A DNA stretch of 64,000 nt from Thalassobaculaceae bacterium (GTDB lineage: Bacteria; Pseudomonadota; Alphaproteobacteria; Thalassobaculales; Thalassobaculaceae), in contig JARGOG010000005.1 in assembly GCA_029212785.1 (NCBI GenBank), positions 9,179 through 73,178 on the forward strand, written 5' to 3'. Numbering within the stretch: position 1 is the stretch's first letter; each line of letters opens with the position of its first letter. Of the stretch, positions 29,735-40,928 are shown piece after piece. The translations under genes and the position numbers were made by a program. The notes under the pieces are model-generated. The model had not been told where the DNA came from and searched no databases. It saw only the letters and a list, made by a program, of their open reading frames with translations.

Positions 29735-30793
29735 TTAGCGCTGGCCCACGCCGCCGCGCAGGGCGCCGGGTTCGGTCGAGCCCCAAAGCACCTCGAACCC
29801 GTCCGGCAGGGCCCGGCTGTTGGCCACGCTCAGCCACAGCCGCAGCAGGCAGCGCGTCTGACCGGACGCCCGGTCGTCGGCATAGGCGGTCCGGCCGTGA
29901 TAGACGACGTGGTTGTTCAGCAGCTGGATGTCGCCCGGCGCGAAGGCGGAGTGCATACAGCTCTCCTCGGCGACCGCGGCCAGCATGTCCAGCGCCTCGT
30001 TCTGGGCGGCGGTCAGGCGTGGCACATCCGCCGTCTCCTGGGCCTGCTCCACATAGGTGCGCGAGTACTGGCTGGTGATCTTGCCGTCGCGCACGCCGAA
30101 CACCGGCAGGGCGAAGACCTTGTCCAGCCGCTCGCCATCCTCGTCCGCCGGCCGCGAGCGCCAGTAGTCCTGCATCAGCAGGGCATGGAGGTCGGGCCGG
30201 CGCTGGAGGATGGTGTTGTGAATATGCGGGATGCTGGCGAGCTTGCTCACGCCGCCATCGATCCCGTTGGCGACGCAGAACAGGGTGATCACGTCGCACC
30301 GGTCGGTATGGAACCGCAGCGGTCCGGTCGAACGTGCCCGGGCGCGCGAGGCCAGCACCTTGTCGGAACCGGTTCGGTGTTCGGCAAGCTGCTGGGTGAC
30401 GCGCCCGTCGTCATGCGACTCGTCGCGCACCTCACCCAGAATCTCGCCGAAAGCCGTCTGGTTCAGCGGCGTACCCAGATGTTGACCGAGCCCCCAGAAG
30501 ATCGTCCGCAACTCGTCGGTGTCATACCGCTCGACCGGGAACCCGGTGATGCGGACCGCGCCGCGGCCGTCCTCCAACTCGTCGAGAACATCGGCGAAGA
30601 AATCCTTCAGACCGGGCAGCGGGAAGTCCCCGGCCGAAAGCTCGGTCAGCCCCTTGCCACTGGACTTGGCGCGGGCCAGGGCGGCGTCGATGGCCGGAAA
30701 GGCGTCCTTGGGCCAGGTGCGCAGCCAGTCGCCGGCGGCCTCAAGCTCGGTGCCAGTCCACGCGCATCGACCCGCAATCGGTTGAGCCTGCAT
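29735..30793 (-). CDS. TauD/TfdA family dioxygenase
   Basis: 352 aa; RFHTDRCDVITLFC, DIQLLNNHVVYHGRTAYAD, TRCLLRLWLS. Confidence 0.87.
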   Translation of the reverse strand: MQAQPIAGRCAWTGTELEAAGDWLRTWPKDAFPAIDAALARAKSSGKGLTELSAGDFPLPGLKDFFADVLDELEDGRGAVRITGFPVERYDTDELRTIFWGLGQHLGTPLNQTAFGEILGEVRDESHDDGRVTQQLAEHRTGSDKVLASRARARSTGPLRFHTDRCDVITLFCVANGIDGGVSKLASIPHIHNTILQRRPDLHALLMQDYWRSRPADEDGERLDKVFALPVFGVRDGKITSQYSRTYVEQAQETADVPRLTAAQNEALDMLAAVAEESCMHSAFAPGDIQLLNNHVVYHGRTAYADDRASGQTRCLLRLWLSVANSRALPDGFEVLWGSTEPGALRGGVGQR

Positions 30794-31069
30794 GGTATCC
30801 TCCTTGGTTTGCGGGGGAACTTTAGGTGCAATCGGTGCTCAGGTCATCGCACCTTCGTGCCCGACGTCCCCGCTTTCCTCGGCCCGGCTTACCCGGATTT
30901 GTCACGGCGGCTCCGGTGTGGTGTCGTCATTGCCCTGCGCTGCGCCGCCCGTGCCCGCCGGGGGAACGATTTCTTAACGGGTTTCCTGCATATTTATACG
31001 TAAGTTAATTTAAATGAGTTTTTGATCGGCCGCGCGAGGCGGGTTAAGGGCTGGTGCCTTGGAGGCAAC

Positions 31070-31270
31070 GTGACCGATTTTCAGACGACAATGGCCATCG
31101 TATTCGTTGGCATGGCCGTGATGGCCGCAGGTCTGATCGCTTGGGGTGTGTCCAGCATGTTCGACACGTCGAACAAGAGGCGACATCCGCACGCTGCCGA
31201 CCCCATGGACCCGGTCGCCGAGATGCAGCGCAAGAACCTCGCCGCCAAGCACGACCACAACAGCCACTGA
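31070..31270 (+). CDS. Small membrane protein, hypothetical
   Basis: 66 aa from GTG with GGAGG SD; single TM helix and His-rich tail HDHNSH. Confidence 0.55.
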   Translation: MTDFQTTMAIVFVGMAVMAAGLIAWGVSSMFDTSNKRRHPHAADPMDPVAEMQRKNLAAKHDHNSH

Positions 31271-31292
31271 CGCCTACGGTCGTGCCCGGCCG

Positions 31293-34247
31293 CTATTTCC
31301 CCGCGACCACATAGCGGTCGTAGGTCCGCATCACCACCGCACTCATCTTCTCGATGATGCGCTCCAGCGTGGCGAAATCGATCGCCCGGCTGGTCTTGGC
31401 GAGGCGGGCGTTGAGGGCTTCCGGCGCCGTTTCGGGATCGAATTCGGTGCCCACGGTGAGACGCAGCAGCCCCTGGATATTGCGCCAGATATGCACCGAG
31501 TTGGACAGGAACGACGCCTCGTCCTCGCGCAGCACGCCGGCCGCACCCAGCTTCAGAAAGGCATTGGCGGTATTGCCGTCCAGCACGCTCGGATGCTCAT
31601 GGGCATGGCGGAGCTGCAGGAACTGGGCGATGAACTCCAGATCGAGCAACCCGCCGCGCCAGTGCTTCACCGTCCACGGGCTGTCGGACTTGTGCTCCTT
31701 CGCCGTGCGGTCGCGCATGTCGGCGACGTCGCCGGCCAGGGCTACCGGATCGCGTTTCTGGGTCAGGATCGCCTGGATGCAGTCTTCGATGCGGCCTTTG
31801 AATCCGGCCGGCGCGGCGACCACCCGAGCCCGGGTCAAGGCCATCCGCTCCCAGGTCCAGGCATCCTCGTCGTGATACTTCTGGAAGGCCTCCATGGAGA
31901 TCGCGACCGGTCCCTTGTTGCCGGTGGGACGCAGGCGCATGTCGACATCGTACAGCGCGCCCTCGGCGGTCTTGGCGCTCAGGGCGGAGATCAGGCGCTG
32001 GCCAAGACGGATCATATAGGCCGAGGTGTAGAGCGGCCTGTCGCCCACCGACTCCAGGTCCAGCGGCGCCTCATAGAGGAACACGAGATCCAGATCCGAG
32101 CCGTAGCTGAGTTCCCGCCCGCCGTATTTGCCGAGCGCGATCACCGCCAGCGCGGGCGTCTCGACATCGGGCAGGGTGCCGTGGCGCCGGGCGAAATCCT
32201 TTTCCACCCAGGGCAGCAGGGCGTTGATCGTCGCATCGGCAACGTCGGAATAGGTGGTGCCCGCCCGGTCCGCATCCAGGTGCGAGCGGATGATCTGCAC
32301 ACCGATCTGGAACCGCCGGTCGCCGGTCCAGCGCCGGGTCACGTCCAGCGCCAGTTCATAGTCGTCGGTCGCCGAGAGATGGCGCGCCAGCTCTTCGGTC
32401 AGGGCCGCCGCGTCGGGCAGCGGTTGCATCACGTCGTGGGTCAGGATGCCTTCGAACAGGGCGGGCTCTCGGCCGAGCTGGCCGGCCAGCGACGGCGCCA
32501 TGCCGAGAATTTCGGCCACCACCTGGATCAGGCTTGGATTGGCATGGAACAGGCTGAAGATCTGTACGCCCGAGGGCAGCGCGTCGAGGAACCGATCGAG
32601 TCGACGGAACGCCTGGTCCGGTTGCGGCATCCGGCCGACCGCCTCCAGCAGGGAGGGCGTGATCTCGGTCAGGATCTGCCGGGCCCGCTCGCTGCGGGTG
32701 GCCTTGGTATGGCCGCGGTGCCAGTTGCGGACCGTTTCCGCTACAGCGCTCGGATCGCTGAAGCCGAGTTGCTTGAGGGTCTTCAAAGTGTCGGGATCGT
32801 CCTCACCCCCGGTGAAGACGAGGCTGCCCGCTTCGCGGGTCGGGACGGACAAGGCTGGGGCCTCCTCGAACAGATGGCCATAGTGATAGGCCACGGTATG
32901 GAGATGGTGGGCGAGGTCGCCGCGGAAATGCTTCGGGTCCTCGTAGCCGAGGAAGGCGGCGAACCGGTCGAGGGCGGCCGGATCCTGGGGCAGTTCCTGG
33001 GTTTGCTTGTCCTCGATCATCTGTAGGCGGTGCTCGACCTTGCGCAGGAAGCGGTAGGAGAGCTTGAGGTCGCTGGCCACCTCCTCGCGCACCCGACCGG
33101 CCTGAACCAAGGCCCGGAGCGCATCCTCGGTGCCGCGTACGCGCAGACGCGCATCGCGCCCGCCCCAGATCAATTGCTGGGTCTGGGCGAAGAACTCGAT
33201 TTCGCGAATTCCGCCGCGCCCGAGCTTCACGTTCTGGCCCTCGGCCTTGACCACCGCTGCCTTGCGGTGGACGGCGATCTGGCGCTTGATCGAGTGCACG
33301 TCCTGGATCGCCGCGAAGTCGAGGTGCCGGCGCCAGATGAACGGTGTCATCGACGCTTGGAAACCGGCCGCGGAAGCCGCGTCGGAGGCCACAGGCCGGG
33401 CCTTGATCATGGCCGCGCGTTCCCAGTTCTGGCCCATGCTCTCGTAGTAGGTCTCGGCCGCTGTCATCGAGATCGCCGGCGGCGTGGAGGACGGGTCCGG
33501 GCGCAGACGCAGGTCGGTGCGGAAGACGTAGCCGTCGGCGGTGCGCTCCTCCATCAGCTTGACCATGGTCTGCGTCGCCTGAATGAAGGCGTGCCGAAGC
33601 TCCAGATGCTCGGCATAGGCCGGCAGGGTATCGTCGAACAGGACGATCAGGTCGATATCGCTGGAGTAGTTGAGCTCCCGCGCACCGAGCTTGCCCATGG
33701 CGAGACAGACCAGACCGGACCCCTCGATCAGGTCGCCCTCGGCGGACAGGGGCAGCTTCTTGCGCCGGATCGCCTCGGCGAGAGCATGACGCCAGGAGAC
33801 GGCGAGCGCGCGATCGGCCATCTCGGAGATGGCCCCGGTCACCTCGATCAGGTTCCACAGCCCGGCGATATCGGCCAGTGCGATGGTCAGTGCCGCACGG
33901 CGCTTGGCGACCCGTAGGGAGCGCATGATGCTGACGGTGTCGTCTTGCGGGTCCACGGCGTCCAGATCGGCCCAGATCCGCCGCATCGCCACGTCGACAC
34001 CGTCAGCGAAGATGCCGCCGGCGAAGCCGAGCTCGCGCACGATCTCCCGCGTCAGATAGGGCGAATGAACGGCGATGCCTTCGATCAGCGCGCGACAGTC
34101 GGCATCGTCGAGTATGCCGGCGGCGCGATCCGCTTCGACGCTGTCCTTAAGCTCGCCGAGCCGTTCGCGACAGCGTTCCAGGCCGATAGCGGCCGCTTGC
34201 GGATCGACAGCGATCGGGACGATCCGAGGGACAAGGGAATACGGCAC
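31293..34247 (-). CDS. glnE: Bifunctional glutamine synthetase adenylyltransferase/deadenylyltransferase
   Basis: 984 aa; two nucleotidyltransferase domains (YSSDIDLIVLFD and YGSDLDLVFLYE). Confidence 0.95.
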   Translation of the reverse strand: MPYSLVPRIVPIAVDPQAAAIGLERCRERLGELKDSVEADRAAGILDDADCRALIEGIAVHSPYLTREIVRELGFAGGIFADGVDVAMRRIWADLDAVDPQDDTVSIMRSLRVAKRRAALTIALADIAGLWNLIEVTGAISEMADRALAVSWRHALAEAIRRKKLPLSAEGDLIEGSGLVCLAMGKLGARELNYSSDIDLIVLFDDTLPAYAEHLELRHAFIQATQTMVKLMEERTADGYVFRTDLRLRPDPSSTPPAISMTAAETYYESMGQNWERAAMIKARPVASDAASAAGFQASMTPFIWRRHLDFAAIQDVHSIKRQIAVHRKAAVVKAEGQNVKLGRGGIREIEFFAQTQQLIWGGRDARLRVRGTEDALRALVQAGRVREEVASDLKLSYRFLRKVEHRLQMIEDKQTQELPQDPAALDRFAAFLGYEDPKHFRGDLAHHLHTVAYHYGHLFEEAPALSVPTREAGSLVFTGGEDDPDTLKTLKQLGFSDPSAVAETVRNWHRGHTKATRSERARQILTEITPSLLEAVGRMPQPDQAFRRLDRFLDALPSGVQIFSLFHANPSLIQVVAEILGMAPSLAGQLGREPALFEGILTHDVMQPLPDAAALTEELARHLSATDDYELALDVTRRWTGDRRFQIGVQIIRSHLDADRAGTTYSDVADATINALLPWVEKDFARRHGTLPDVETPALAVIALGKYGGRELSYGSDLDLVFLYEAPLDLESVGDRPLYTSAYMIRLGQRLISALSAKTAEGALYDVDMRLRPTGNKGPVAISMEAFQKYHDEDAWTWERMALTRARVVAAPAGFKGRIEDCIQAILTQKRDPVALAGDVADMRDRTAKEHKSDSPWTVKHWRGGLLDLEFIAQFLQLRHAHEHPSVLDGNTANAFLKLGAAGVLREDEASFLSNSVHIWRNIQGLLRLTVGTEFDPETAPEALNARLAKTSRAIDFATLERIIEKMSAVVMRTYDRYVVAGK

Positions 34248-34382
34248 ACCGGACTCTGGTCAAACTTTCGAAACTTCGTGAGAGTGAGGAGATCACGCGG
34301 CTGCGGTCAAGTCACCCGGTCGTACACTTCCAGCGATCATGATAGGTAATCTCTTGGTTCACGCGATCCGGACGTTCCGCTG

Positions 34383-37300
34383 GTGATCAGACGCACGACG
34401 GTCCTGCTTCTCGAGATTCTCATCGCCGTGGTCGTCGTGGCGATTGTCGCCATCGGTGCGTTCGCCTGGCGATTGTCGGACGGTCCGATCGAGATCGATT
34501 GGGCCCGCGCGTACCTCTCCGATGCGCTCAGCGACCCGAGTTCCGGCATTCGGACCGACATAGGTCGGGCGACGCTGGAAATGAGCAGTTGGGACCGGGC
34601 GTTCGACGTCGTTGCCCAGGATGTGGTGATCCTGGATGGCGACGGCGCGGTGCGCGCCCGGATCGGCGCGATTTCCGTCGCGCTCAGCCCGGAAGCGCTG
34701 CTGGCCGGGCGGCTGGCACCGAAACGCATCGACGTGCTCCATCCGGTCGTCACCGTGGTCAAGGGGGCCGACGGTGCCTGGACCCTGACCCCGAACGATC
34801 CGGATACGGGCAAGGCGCAGGACCCGTTGGACCTCAGCGCCGTGCTGCGACCGTTGCTTGACGACCGGCAGGGCACAGGGACGATGCGCTATCTGCGCGC
34901 CGCCGAAATCCGTGACGCTACGGTCCGTCTGGTCGATGACGCCCATGCCCGCACCCAGTTGCTGACCGGCGTGTCGGGCGGGATCGAACTGGTCTCCACC
35001 GGCATGAGTTTCCGCTTGAGCGGCCGGGTGGAGTGGACGGACGCGGAACCGACTCCCATCAATCTCTCCGGCGACTACCGGCCGGATAGCAATCACGTCA
35101 ATGTCAGCCTGCGGTTCAAGGCGTTGCAGCCGGCGGCCATCGCGGCGCTCGAACCGCGCCTCGGCCGATTGTCCGATCTCGATTTGCCGATGGCGGGCAC
35201 GGTGGAGGTCAGCACCGCCCTCGATGGTGCCGGACTCGGCGGCAGGGCCTCGATCACTTTCGGCGCCGGCACGATCAGCATCCCCGAAGTCAACCCGGAC
35301 GCGCTTACGGTTTCCGGTGGCAATATCAGCCTGGATGTCGCGCCCGATGCCGAGTGGATCTCGCTGGACGGGTCGTTGGGGGTCCAGAACGCGCTGTTGG
35401 CGGTGAAGTCGCGTGCGAGCCGGGACCGCGCCGGATATGCCGTGATCGTCGATGCGGCCGTGACCAGGTTTGCCGTCAACGCGATCGCGGATTTCTGGCC
35501 CGCCGATGTCTCGGACGGCGCGCGTGAATGGGTGACCGAGAACCTGCGCGAGGGGACCGTGACCAGCGCCACCCTGCGAGCCGAGGGTTGGGTCGACGGG
35601 GCGGATCCGAGCGTCCACGAACTGGACAGCCTGTCCGGCCGGATCGATTTCGAGGGTGTGGAGACCCATTATTTCCGCCCGCTGCCGCCGGTCCTGGATG
35701 CTCACGGCACGGCGACGTTCGACGCCACCCGCATGGACATCACGGTGCGGGGCGGCCATCTCGGTTCCCTGGTGGTCGAGGCTGCGGACATCGATCTCGT
35801 GAACCTGGACCGCGACACCGGAGAACGGGCGGATGTCGAGGTCGTGGTGCGCGGGCCCGCGCGCGAGGCCCTGGAATTGATCGACAAGGAGCCGCTCGGC
35901 TATCCGAGCGAGATCGGACTGGACGCCAGCAAGACCGACGGGACGTTCGGGGCGCGGATGCAGTTGAAGATCCCGCTCCTGAGGACGCTCGATGTCGAGG
36001 ATATCGGCATCGCGGTCGCCGCCAATCTGCAAGGGGCGGTGATCCCGGACGTGCTGCGGGGCAAGCCACTCACCGACGGCACGTTGAAGCTCGACCTTAC
36101 CGGAGCGGGGATGTCGCTTGCCGGCACCGCCCGCCTCGGCGGCATTCCGGCGACCGTCACCCACGAGGAGCGGTTTCAGTCCTCCGGACCCTTCCGGTCA
36201 CGCTCCAAGGTGCAGGCGACCGCGAATATCGCCCAGTTCACATCCTTCGGGTTGGACCTGAGCGACATCGCCTCCGGGCCGGTCGAGATCGAGGCCGCGG
36301 TGACGACCGATACGGCGGGCAATCTGACGGCGACGATCGACGGTAACCTGCAATCGACCACGGTCGCCGTTCCCGAACTCAGTTGGGCGAAGGCTTCGGA
36401 TACGGCCGGTATCGTCCGCCTCGACGTCACCCGCAGTGCGGACGACGTTCTGGCGATTCCCGGCTTCGAGTTCCGGGCGGGCACCCTGTTCGCGGCCGGT
36501 GCCGTCGACTTCCCGGAGACCGGTGGCTCCGTCACCTCGCTGTCGACCTTCCGGCTGGGTCGCACGCAGGCGGCCGGGCGGGTGGAAAGCCTGCCCGACG
36601 GCAGCCTGCGCATCGCCATGGAAGGGCCGGTGATCGATCTTGTTCCAATCCTCGAGGGAGATGAGAAGGGCGAGGATGACGCGGCTGGCTCGGGCGTCGC
36701 CGGTGGCGAAAGCCGGACGGTCGAGGCGCGGTTCGTCGCCGACACGCTGCACGTTCTCGAGGGCATCAGCCTCACCTCGGGGACGCTCTCCGTGCGCCAG
36801 ACCGGCAAGCGGATCGAGACGTTGGGCGTGATCGGAAGCCTGGACGGCGATCCGATGCGCCTTGTCGTCCAGCCGGCCCAGAACCGCCGCCTGGTGACGG
36901 TCGCGACCAACAATGCCGGCAGTTTCCTGCGCGCCTTCGGCATCGCCGAAACCGTGCGCGGCGGTCGCCTGCGGGTCGACGGCGAGCTGATCGGCGACAG
37001 TTTCGGCGACGCCATGGATCTCGCGGTCCGGATCGATGACTTCCATATCGTGGAGGCCCCGGTCTTCGCCCAGTTGCTGTCGGTGGCGTCCTTTACCGGG
37101 CTGTTCGACACGCTGTCCGGCGATGGCATCCGCTTCGCCCGGGCGACGGCGCATATCAATCTCGACCCGGATACGATCCGGATCAGCAACGGGGTCGCCT
37201 ATGGCCCCGGGCTCGGCCTGAAGGTCGATGGGACCCTCGGGCGCGAAACCGAGACGGTCGATGTCGAGGGACTGATCGCCCCGGCCTATTCCCTGTCGCG

Positions 37301-37544
37301 TCTGATCGACGTCGTGCCGGTCCTCGGCGAGCTGCTGACCGGCGGCGAGGGCGAGGGGCTGCTGGCGACGTCCTTCGCGGTCAGCGGCACCCTGGAGAAG
37401 CCGGAGATATCAGTGAACCCGCTCAGCGCCCTCGCACCGGGCTTCGTGCGCGACATCCTGGAGGCCGCCAACCGCCCCTCGGACGGTCCGGCGACCTGGG
37501 CGCCGCCGCCGACCCCGGGCCTCGACGAGAGTCAGGGGCGGTAG
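34383..37544 (+). CDS. AsmA/YhdP-like large periplasmic protein (DUF3971 + AsmA-like C-terminal region)
   Basis: 1053 aa, N-terminal TM, repeated beta-rich segments, GTG start; RLRVDGELIGDSFGDAMDLAVRIDDFHI...VAYGPGLGLKVDGTLG. Confidence 0.8.
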   Translation: MIRRTTVLLLEILIAVVVVAIVAIGAFAWRLSDGPIEIDWARAYLSDALSDPSSGIRTDIGRATLEMSSWDRAFDVVAQDVVILDGDGAVRARIGAISVALSPEALLAGRLAPKRIDVLHPVVTVVKGADGAWTLTPNDPDTGKAQDPLDLSAVLRPLLDDRQGTGTMRYLRAAEIRDATVRLVDDAHARTQLLTGVSGGIELVSTGMSFRLSGRVEWTDAEPTPINLSGDYRPDSNHVNVSLRFKALQPAAIAALEPRLGRLSDLDLPMAGTVEVSTALDGAGLGGRASITFGAGTISIPEVNPDALTVSGGNISLDVAPDAEWISLDGSLGVQNALLAVKSRASRDRAGYAVIVDAAVTRFAVNAIADFWPADVSDGAREWVTENLREGTVTSATLRAEGWVDGADPSVHELDSLSGRIDFEGVETHYFRPLPPVLDAHGTATFDATRMDITVRGGHLGSLVVEAADIDLVNLDRDTGERADVEVVVRGPAREALELIDKEPLGYPSEIGLDASKTDGTFGARMQLKIPLLRTLDVEDIGIAVAANLQGAVIPDVLRGKPLTDGTLKLDLTGAGMSLAGTARLGGIPATVTHEERFQSSGPFRSRSKVQATANIAQFTSFGLDLSDIASGPVEIEAAVTTDTAGNLTATIDGNLQSTTVAVPELSWAKASDTAGIVRLDVTRSADDVLAIPGFEFRAGTLFAAGAVDFPETGGSVTSLSTFRLGRTQAAGRVESLPDGSLRIAMEGPVIDLVPILEGDEKGEDDAAGSGVAGGESRTVEARFVADTLHVLEGISLTSGTLSVRQTGKRIETLGVIGSLDGDPMRLVVQPAQNRRLVTVATNNAGSFLRAFGIAETVRGGRLRVDGELIGDSFGDAMDLAVRIDDFHIVEAPVFAQLLSVASFTGLFDTLSGDGIRFARATAHINLDPDTIRISNGVAYGPGLGLKVDGTLGRETETVDVEGLIAPAYSLSRLIDVVPVLGELLTGGEGEGLLATSFAVSGTLEKPEISVNPLSALAPGFVRDILEAANRPSDGPATWAPPPTPGLDESQGR

Positions 37545-37572
37545 AGGGGGCGTCAGCGCGATCGGTCGGCGC

Positions 37573-38826
37573 TCACACCGCGCGCAACAGGGCGTGGCGC
37601 TTCTTGCCGGCGGAAAGCTTGATCACCCCATCGCCGTCCAGAGCGTCAGCGCCGATCGTCGCCGCTTCGTCGGTCACCGGCGCGTCGTTCATCCGGGCCC
37701 CACCGCCACGGATCAGCCGCCGGGCCTCGCCCTTGGAGGCGGCCAGGCCGGCCTGAACCAGCGCGTCGACCATCGCGATGCCGGCCTCGACCTCGGCGCG
37801 GGCGACTTCGACCGTCGGCAGACCGTCGCTGGCAGCTCCGGCCTCGAAGGTCTGCTGGGCGGTCTGCGCCGCCGCCTCGGCCGCCTCGGCGCCGTGGCAG
37901 AGCCGGGTGATCTCGGTGGCCAGGATCTTCTTCGCCTCGTTGATCTCGGCCCCGCCGAGCGCCTCCAGGCGCGCGATCTCGTCCATTGGCATTTCGGTGA
38001 ACAGCTTCAGGAAGCGGCCGACATCGCCGTCCTCGGTGTTGCGCCAGTACTGCCAGAAGTCATAGACGCTGAGCCGGTCCTCGTTCAGCCAGACGGCACC
38101 CTGGGCGGTCTTGCCCATCTTGGCGCCCGACGAGGTGGTGATCAGCGGCGAGGTCAGGCCGTAGATCGACTGCTGGTCGACCCGGCGGGTCAGTTCCACG
38201 CCGTTGACGATGTTGCCCCACTGGTCCGAGCCGCCCATCTGCAGCACGCAGCCGTAGCGCCGGCGCAGCTCCAGGAAATCGTAGGCCTGCAGGATCATGT
38301 AGTTGAATTCGAGGAAGCTCAGCGACTGCTCGCGCTCCAGGCGCAGCTTGACCGAGTCGAAGCTGAGCATCCGGTTCACGGAGAAATGGGCGCCGTAGTC
38401 GCGCAGGAACTTGATGTATTCGAGCTTGTCGAGCCAGTCGGCGTTATCGACCATCACTGCGTCATGCGGCCCGTCGCCGAACGTGAGGTACTTGTCGAAG
38501 ATCGTCTGGATGCCGGCCTTGTTGCGGGCGATATCCTCTTCGCTCAGCAGCTTGCGCGCCTCGTCCTTGAACGAGGGATCGCCGACCTTCGAGGTGCCGC
38601 CGCCCATCAGCACGATCGGTTTGTGACCGGTCTTCTGCAGCCAGCGCAGCATCATGATTTGCATCATGTGGCCGACATGCAGGCTGTCGGCGGTGCAGTC
38701 ATAGCCGATATAGGCGGTGACCATGCCCTCGGTCAGATCGCGGTCCAATGCCTCCAGGTCGGTGCATTGGTGGAAGAAACCGCGCTCCATGAGCGCGTTC
38801 AGGAAATCCGATTTGGGCGTGGACAT
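37573..38826 (-). CDS. tyrS: Tyrosyl-tRNA synthetase
   Basis: [36 protein letters not shown]. Confidence 0.96.
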   Translation of the reverse strand: MSTPKSDFLNALMERGFFHQCTDLEALDRDLTEGMVTAYIGYDCTADSLHVGHMMQIMMLRWLQKTGHKPIVLMGGGTSKVGDPSFKDEARKLLSEEDIARNKAGIQTIFDKYLTFGDGPHDAVMVDNADWLDKLEYIKFLRDYGAHFSVNRMLSFDSVKLRLEREQSLSFLEFNYMILQAYDFLELRRRYGCVLQMGGSDQWGNIVNGVELTRRVDQQSIYGLTSPLITTSSGAKMGKTAQGAVWLNEDRLSVYDFWQYWRNTEDGDVGRFLKLFTEMPMDEIARLEALGGAEINEAKKILATEITRLCHGAEAAEAAAQTAQQTFEAGAASDGLPTVEVARAEVEAGIAMVDALVQAGLAASKGEARRLIRGGGARMNDAPVTDEAATIGADALDGDGVIKLSAGKKRHALLRAV

Positions 38827-38947
38827 GGCTGGGCTCGCCGGTTGCTTGGGTTGCGGGCGAGGCGATGTAGCACAGGCCAGGGGTGGGATGAAGGGTGTGG
38901 CATGTGTCGAAGGGCGCCCCGGGCCGGATCATGAAGGGTCCAGGGTG

Positions 38948-40105
38948 ATGACAAGCCGGGCCGACTCACCCGAGACTACGGTCATGAACACGAAACCCAC
39001 CTTCACCGCCATCGGCCTGATGAGCGGGACGTCCATGGACGGGGTCGATGCCGCCGTGCTCGTCACCGATGGCGAGGACCACCTCGAGACCGGTCTCGCG
39101 CTGACGGTTCCCTATGACGACGGGTTCCGCGCCCGCCTGCGCGCCGCCATTGCCGGAACCGGCGATATGGAGGCGGTCGAGACCGAGATCACCGACCTGC
39201 ACCGCGACGCAGTCCGCTCCCTGATGGAGCGTGCCGACCTGTCGACGGCGGCAGTGGATGTTGTCGGTTTTCACGGCCACACGGTTCTGCACGAGCCGGA
39301 GGTCGGCCGTACCCGCCAGATCGGGCACAGCCAGCGGCTGGCGGATCACCTCGGTATCGATGTGGTCGGCGATCTGCGGCTGGCGGATATGGCGGCGGGC
39401 GGGCAGGGCGCTCCGGTCGCTCCGGTCTTTCACCGCGCGCTGGCCGGGCCGGAGACGCGGCCGGTGGTCGTGCTGAACATGGGCGGGGTGGCGAATGTCA
39501 CCTGGCTTGGCGCCGGCGAGGCGGATCTGATCGGCTTCGATACCGGCCCCGGCAACGCGCCGATCGACGACTGGTGCTGGCGCGCGGTCGGGCGGATGTA
39601 TGATGCCGATGGGGCGCTGGCGCGGGCGGGCTCGGTCGATCGATCCCGGCTGGCCAGATTGCTGACCGACCCTTATTTCGACAGGAAGCCGCCGAAATCC
39701 CTCGACCGCGACGCATTCCATGCACGGGTCGCGGACGCGGTTGAAGGGCTCTCGCCGGAGGATGGGGCGGCAACGCTGGTCGCGTTCAGTGCCGAGACCA
39801 TCGCCGGATCGGCGCGCTGGTTTCCGGCACCGCCGACCCGCTGGATCGCCACCGGCGGCGGGCGGCACAATCCGGCGCTGATGGCGGCGATCGCCGAGGC
39901 CGTCGACGGTGACCTTGTGGATGCCGACGCGCTCGGATGGGACGGCGATGCGCTGGAGGCGCAGGCCTTCGCCTACCTCGCGGTACGCTCGATCCTGGGC
40001 CTGGATATCACCTTCCCGGGGACGACCGGCGTGGCCGTGCCCCGGACCGGTGGCAGGCGCTACTTCGCTTCGGCTTCTTCGGCCGGCACGTTGGCGTCGA
40101 GATAG
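38948..40105 (+). CDS. anmK: Anhydro-N-acetylmuramic acid kinase
   Basis: AIGLMSGTSMDGVDAAVL; GPGNAPIDDW; alternative start at 38984. Confidence 0.94.
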   Translation: MTSRADSPETTVMNTKPTFTAIGLMSGTSMDGVDAAVLVTDGEDHLETGLALTVPYDDGFRARLRAAIAGTGDMEAVETEITDLHRDAVRSLMERADLSTAAVDVVGFHGHTVLHEPEVGRTRQIGHSQRLADHLGIDVVGDLRLADMAAGGQGAPVAPVFHRALAGPETRPVVVLNMGGVANVTWLGAGEADLIGFDTGPGNAPIDDWCWRAVGRMYDADGALARAGSVDRSRLARLLTDPYFDRKPPKSLDRDAFHARVADAVEGLSPEDGAATLVAFSAETIAGSARWFPAPPTRWIATGGGRHNPALMAAIAEAVDGDLVDADALGWDGDALEAQAFAYLAVRSILGLDITFPGTTGVAVPRTGGRRYFASASSAGTLASR

Positions 40106-40758
40106 CCGCCGACCATCGCGCTCAGATCGTTGATCTGCGGGCCGAAGAAGTGGTTGGCGCCCTTGATCACGTTGTGGGTGATCGTGATGCCCTTCTGGGT
40201 CGACAGCTTGTCGACCAGCTTCTTCACCGAATCGGCCGGGACGATCTCGTCCTTGTCGCCGTTCACCACCAGGCCTGAGGCCGGGCAGGGGGCGAGGAAG
40301 GTGAAGTCGAACAGGTTGGCCGGCGGTGCGATCGACACGAATCCGGTGATCTCCGGACGGCGCATCAGCAACTGCATGCCGATCCAGGCGCCGAACGAGA
40401 ACCCGGCAATCCAGCAGAAGCGGGCATTTGGATTGTAGGTCTGCAGCCAGTCGAGCGCCGAGGCGGCGTCGGAGAGCTCGCCCTCGCCGCCGGAATAGAC
40501 GCCCTGGGACCGTCCGACGCCGCGGAAGTTGAAGCGCAGGGTCGAAAAGCCGCGGGCGACGAAGGTTTGGTACAGCGAGTACACCACCTTGTTGTTCATG
40601 GTGCCGCCGTGCTGCGGATGCGGGTGCAGCATCAGGGCTATCGGCGCACCGGGGTCTTGGGCGTGTAGGTAACGCGCTTCTATACGGCCTTCGGGGCCGT
40701 TAATCATGACCTCGGGCATGCTGGTGGGATCCTCCGGATCGGCGTGGAACCAGACCAC
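40060..40758 (-). CDS. Alpha/beta hydrolase
   Basis: ALMLHPHPQHGGTMNNKVVY; GFSFGAWIGMQ; GANHFF; 46-nt convergent overlap with anmK. Confidence 0.88.
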   Translation of the reverse strand: MVWFHADPEDPTSMPEVMINGPEGRIEARYLHAQDPGAPIALMLHPHPQHGGTMNNKVVYSLYQTFVARGFSTLRFNFRGVGRSQGVYSGGEGELSDAASALDWLQTYNPNARFCWIAGFSFGAWIGMQLLMRRPEITGFVSIAPPANLFDFTFLAPCPASGLVVNGDKDEIVPADSVKKLVDKLSTQKGITITHNVIKGANHFFGPQINDLSAMVGGYLDANVPAEEAEAK

Positions 40759-40899
40759 ATAGCGCGGCCCGCACGACTTGTCTAATTCATCCCTGATTCT
40801 TAGGTGATTGTGGGAAGATCGGCACGGCGATGGCGGACCGCAAGGGGCCGACCCCGCGCCGCGGTCGCCGGGTGGTGCGGGTATGCGCGCCGATCATTG

Positions 40900-40928
40900 C
40901 GATTTCGCACATCACCATTGTGAAATCG
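40900..40928. repeat. Inverted repeat in long intergenic region
   Basis: CGATTTCgCACA-TCACCAT-TGTGAAATCG, 10-bp arms with one bulged base. Confidence 0.5.

Noticed and set aside
31146-33026. 626-aa plus-strand ORF
   Set aside because: Antisense to glnE, which has clear nucleotidyltransferase motifs.
34359-36164. 601-aa minus-strand ORF
   Set aside because: Shadow of the AsmA-like gene; H/R/D-rich composition without recognisable motifs.
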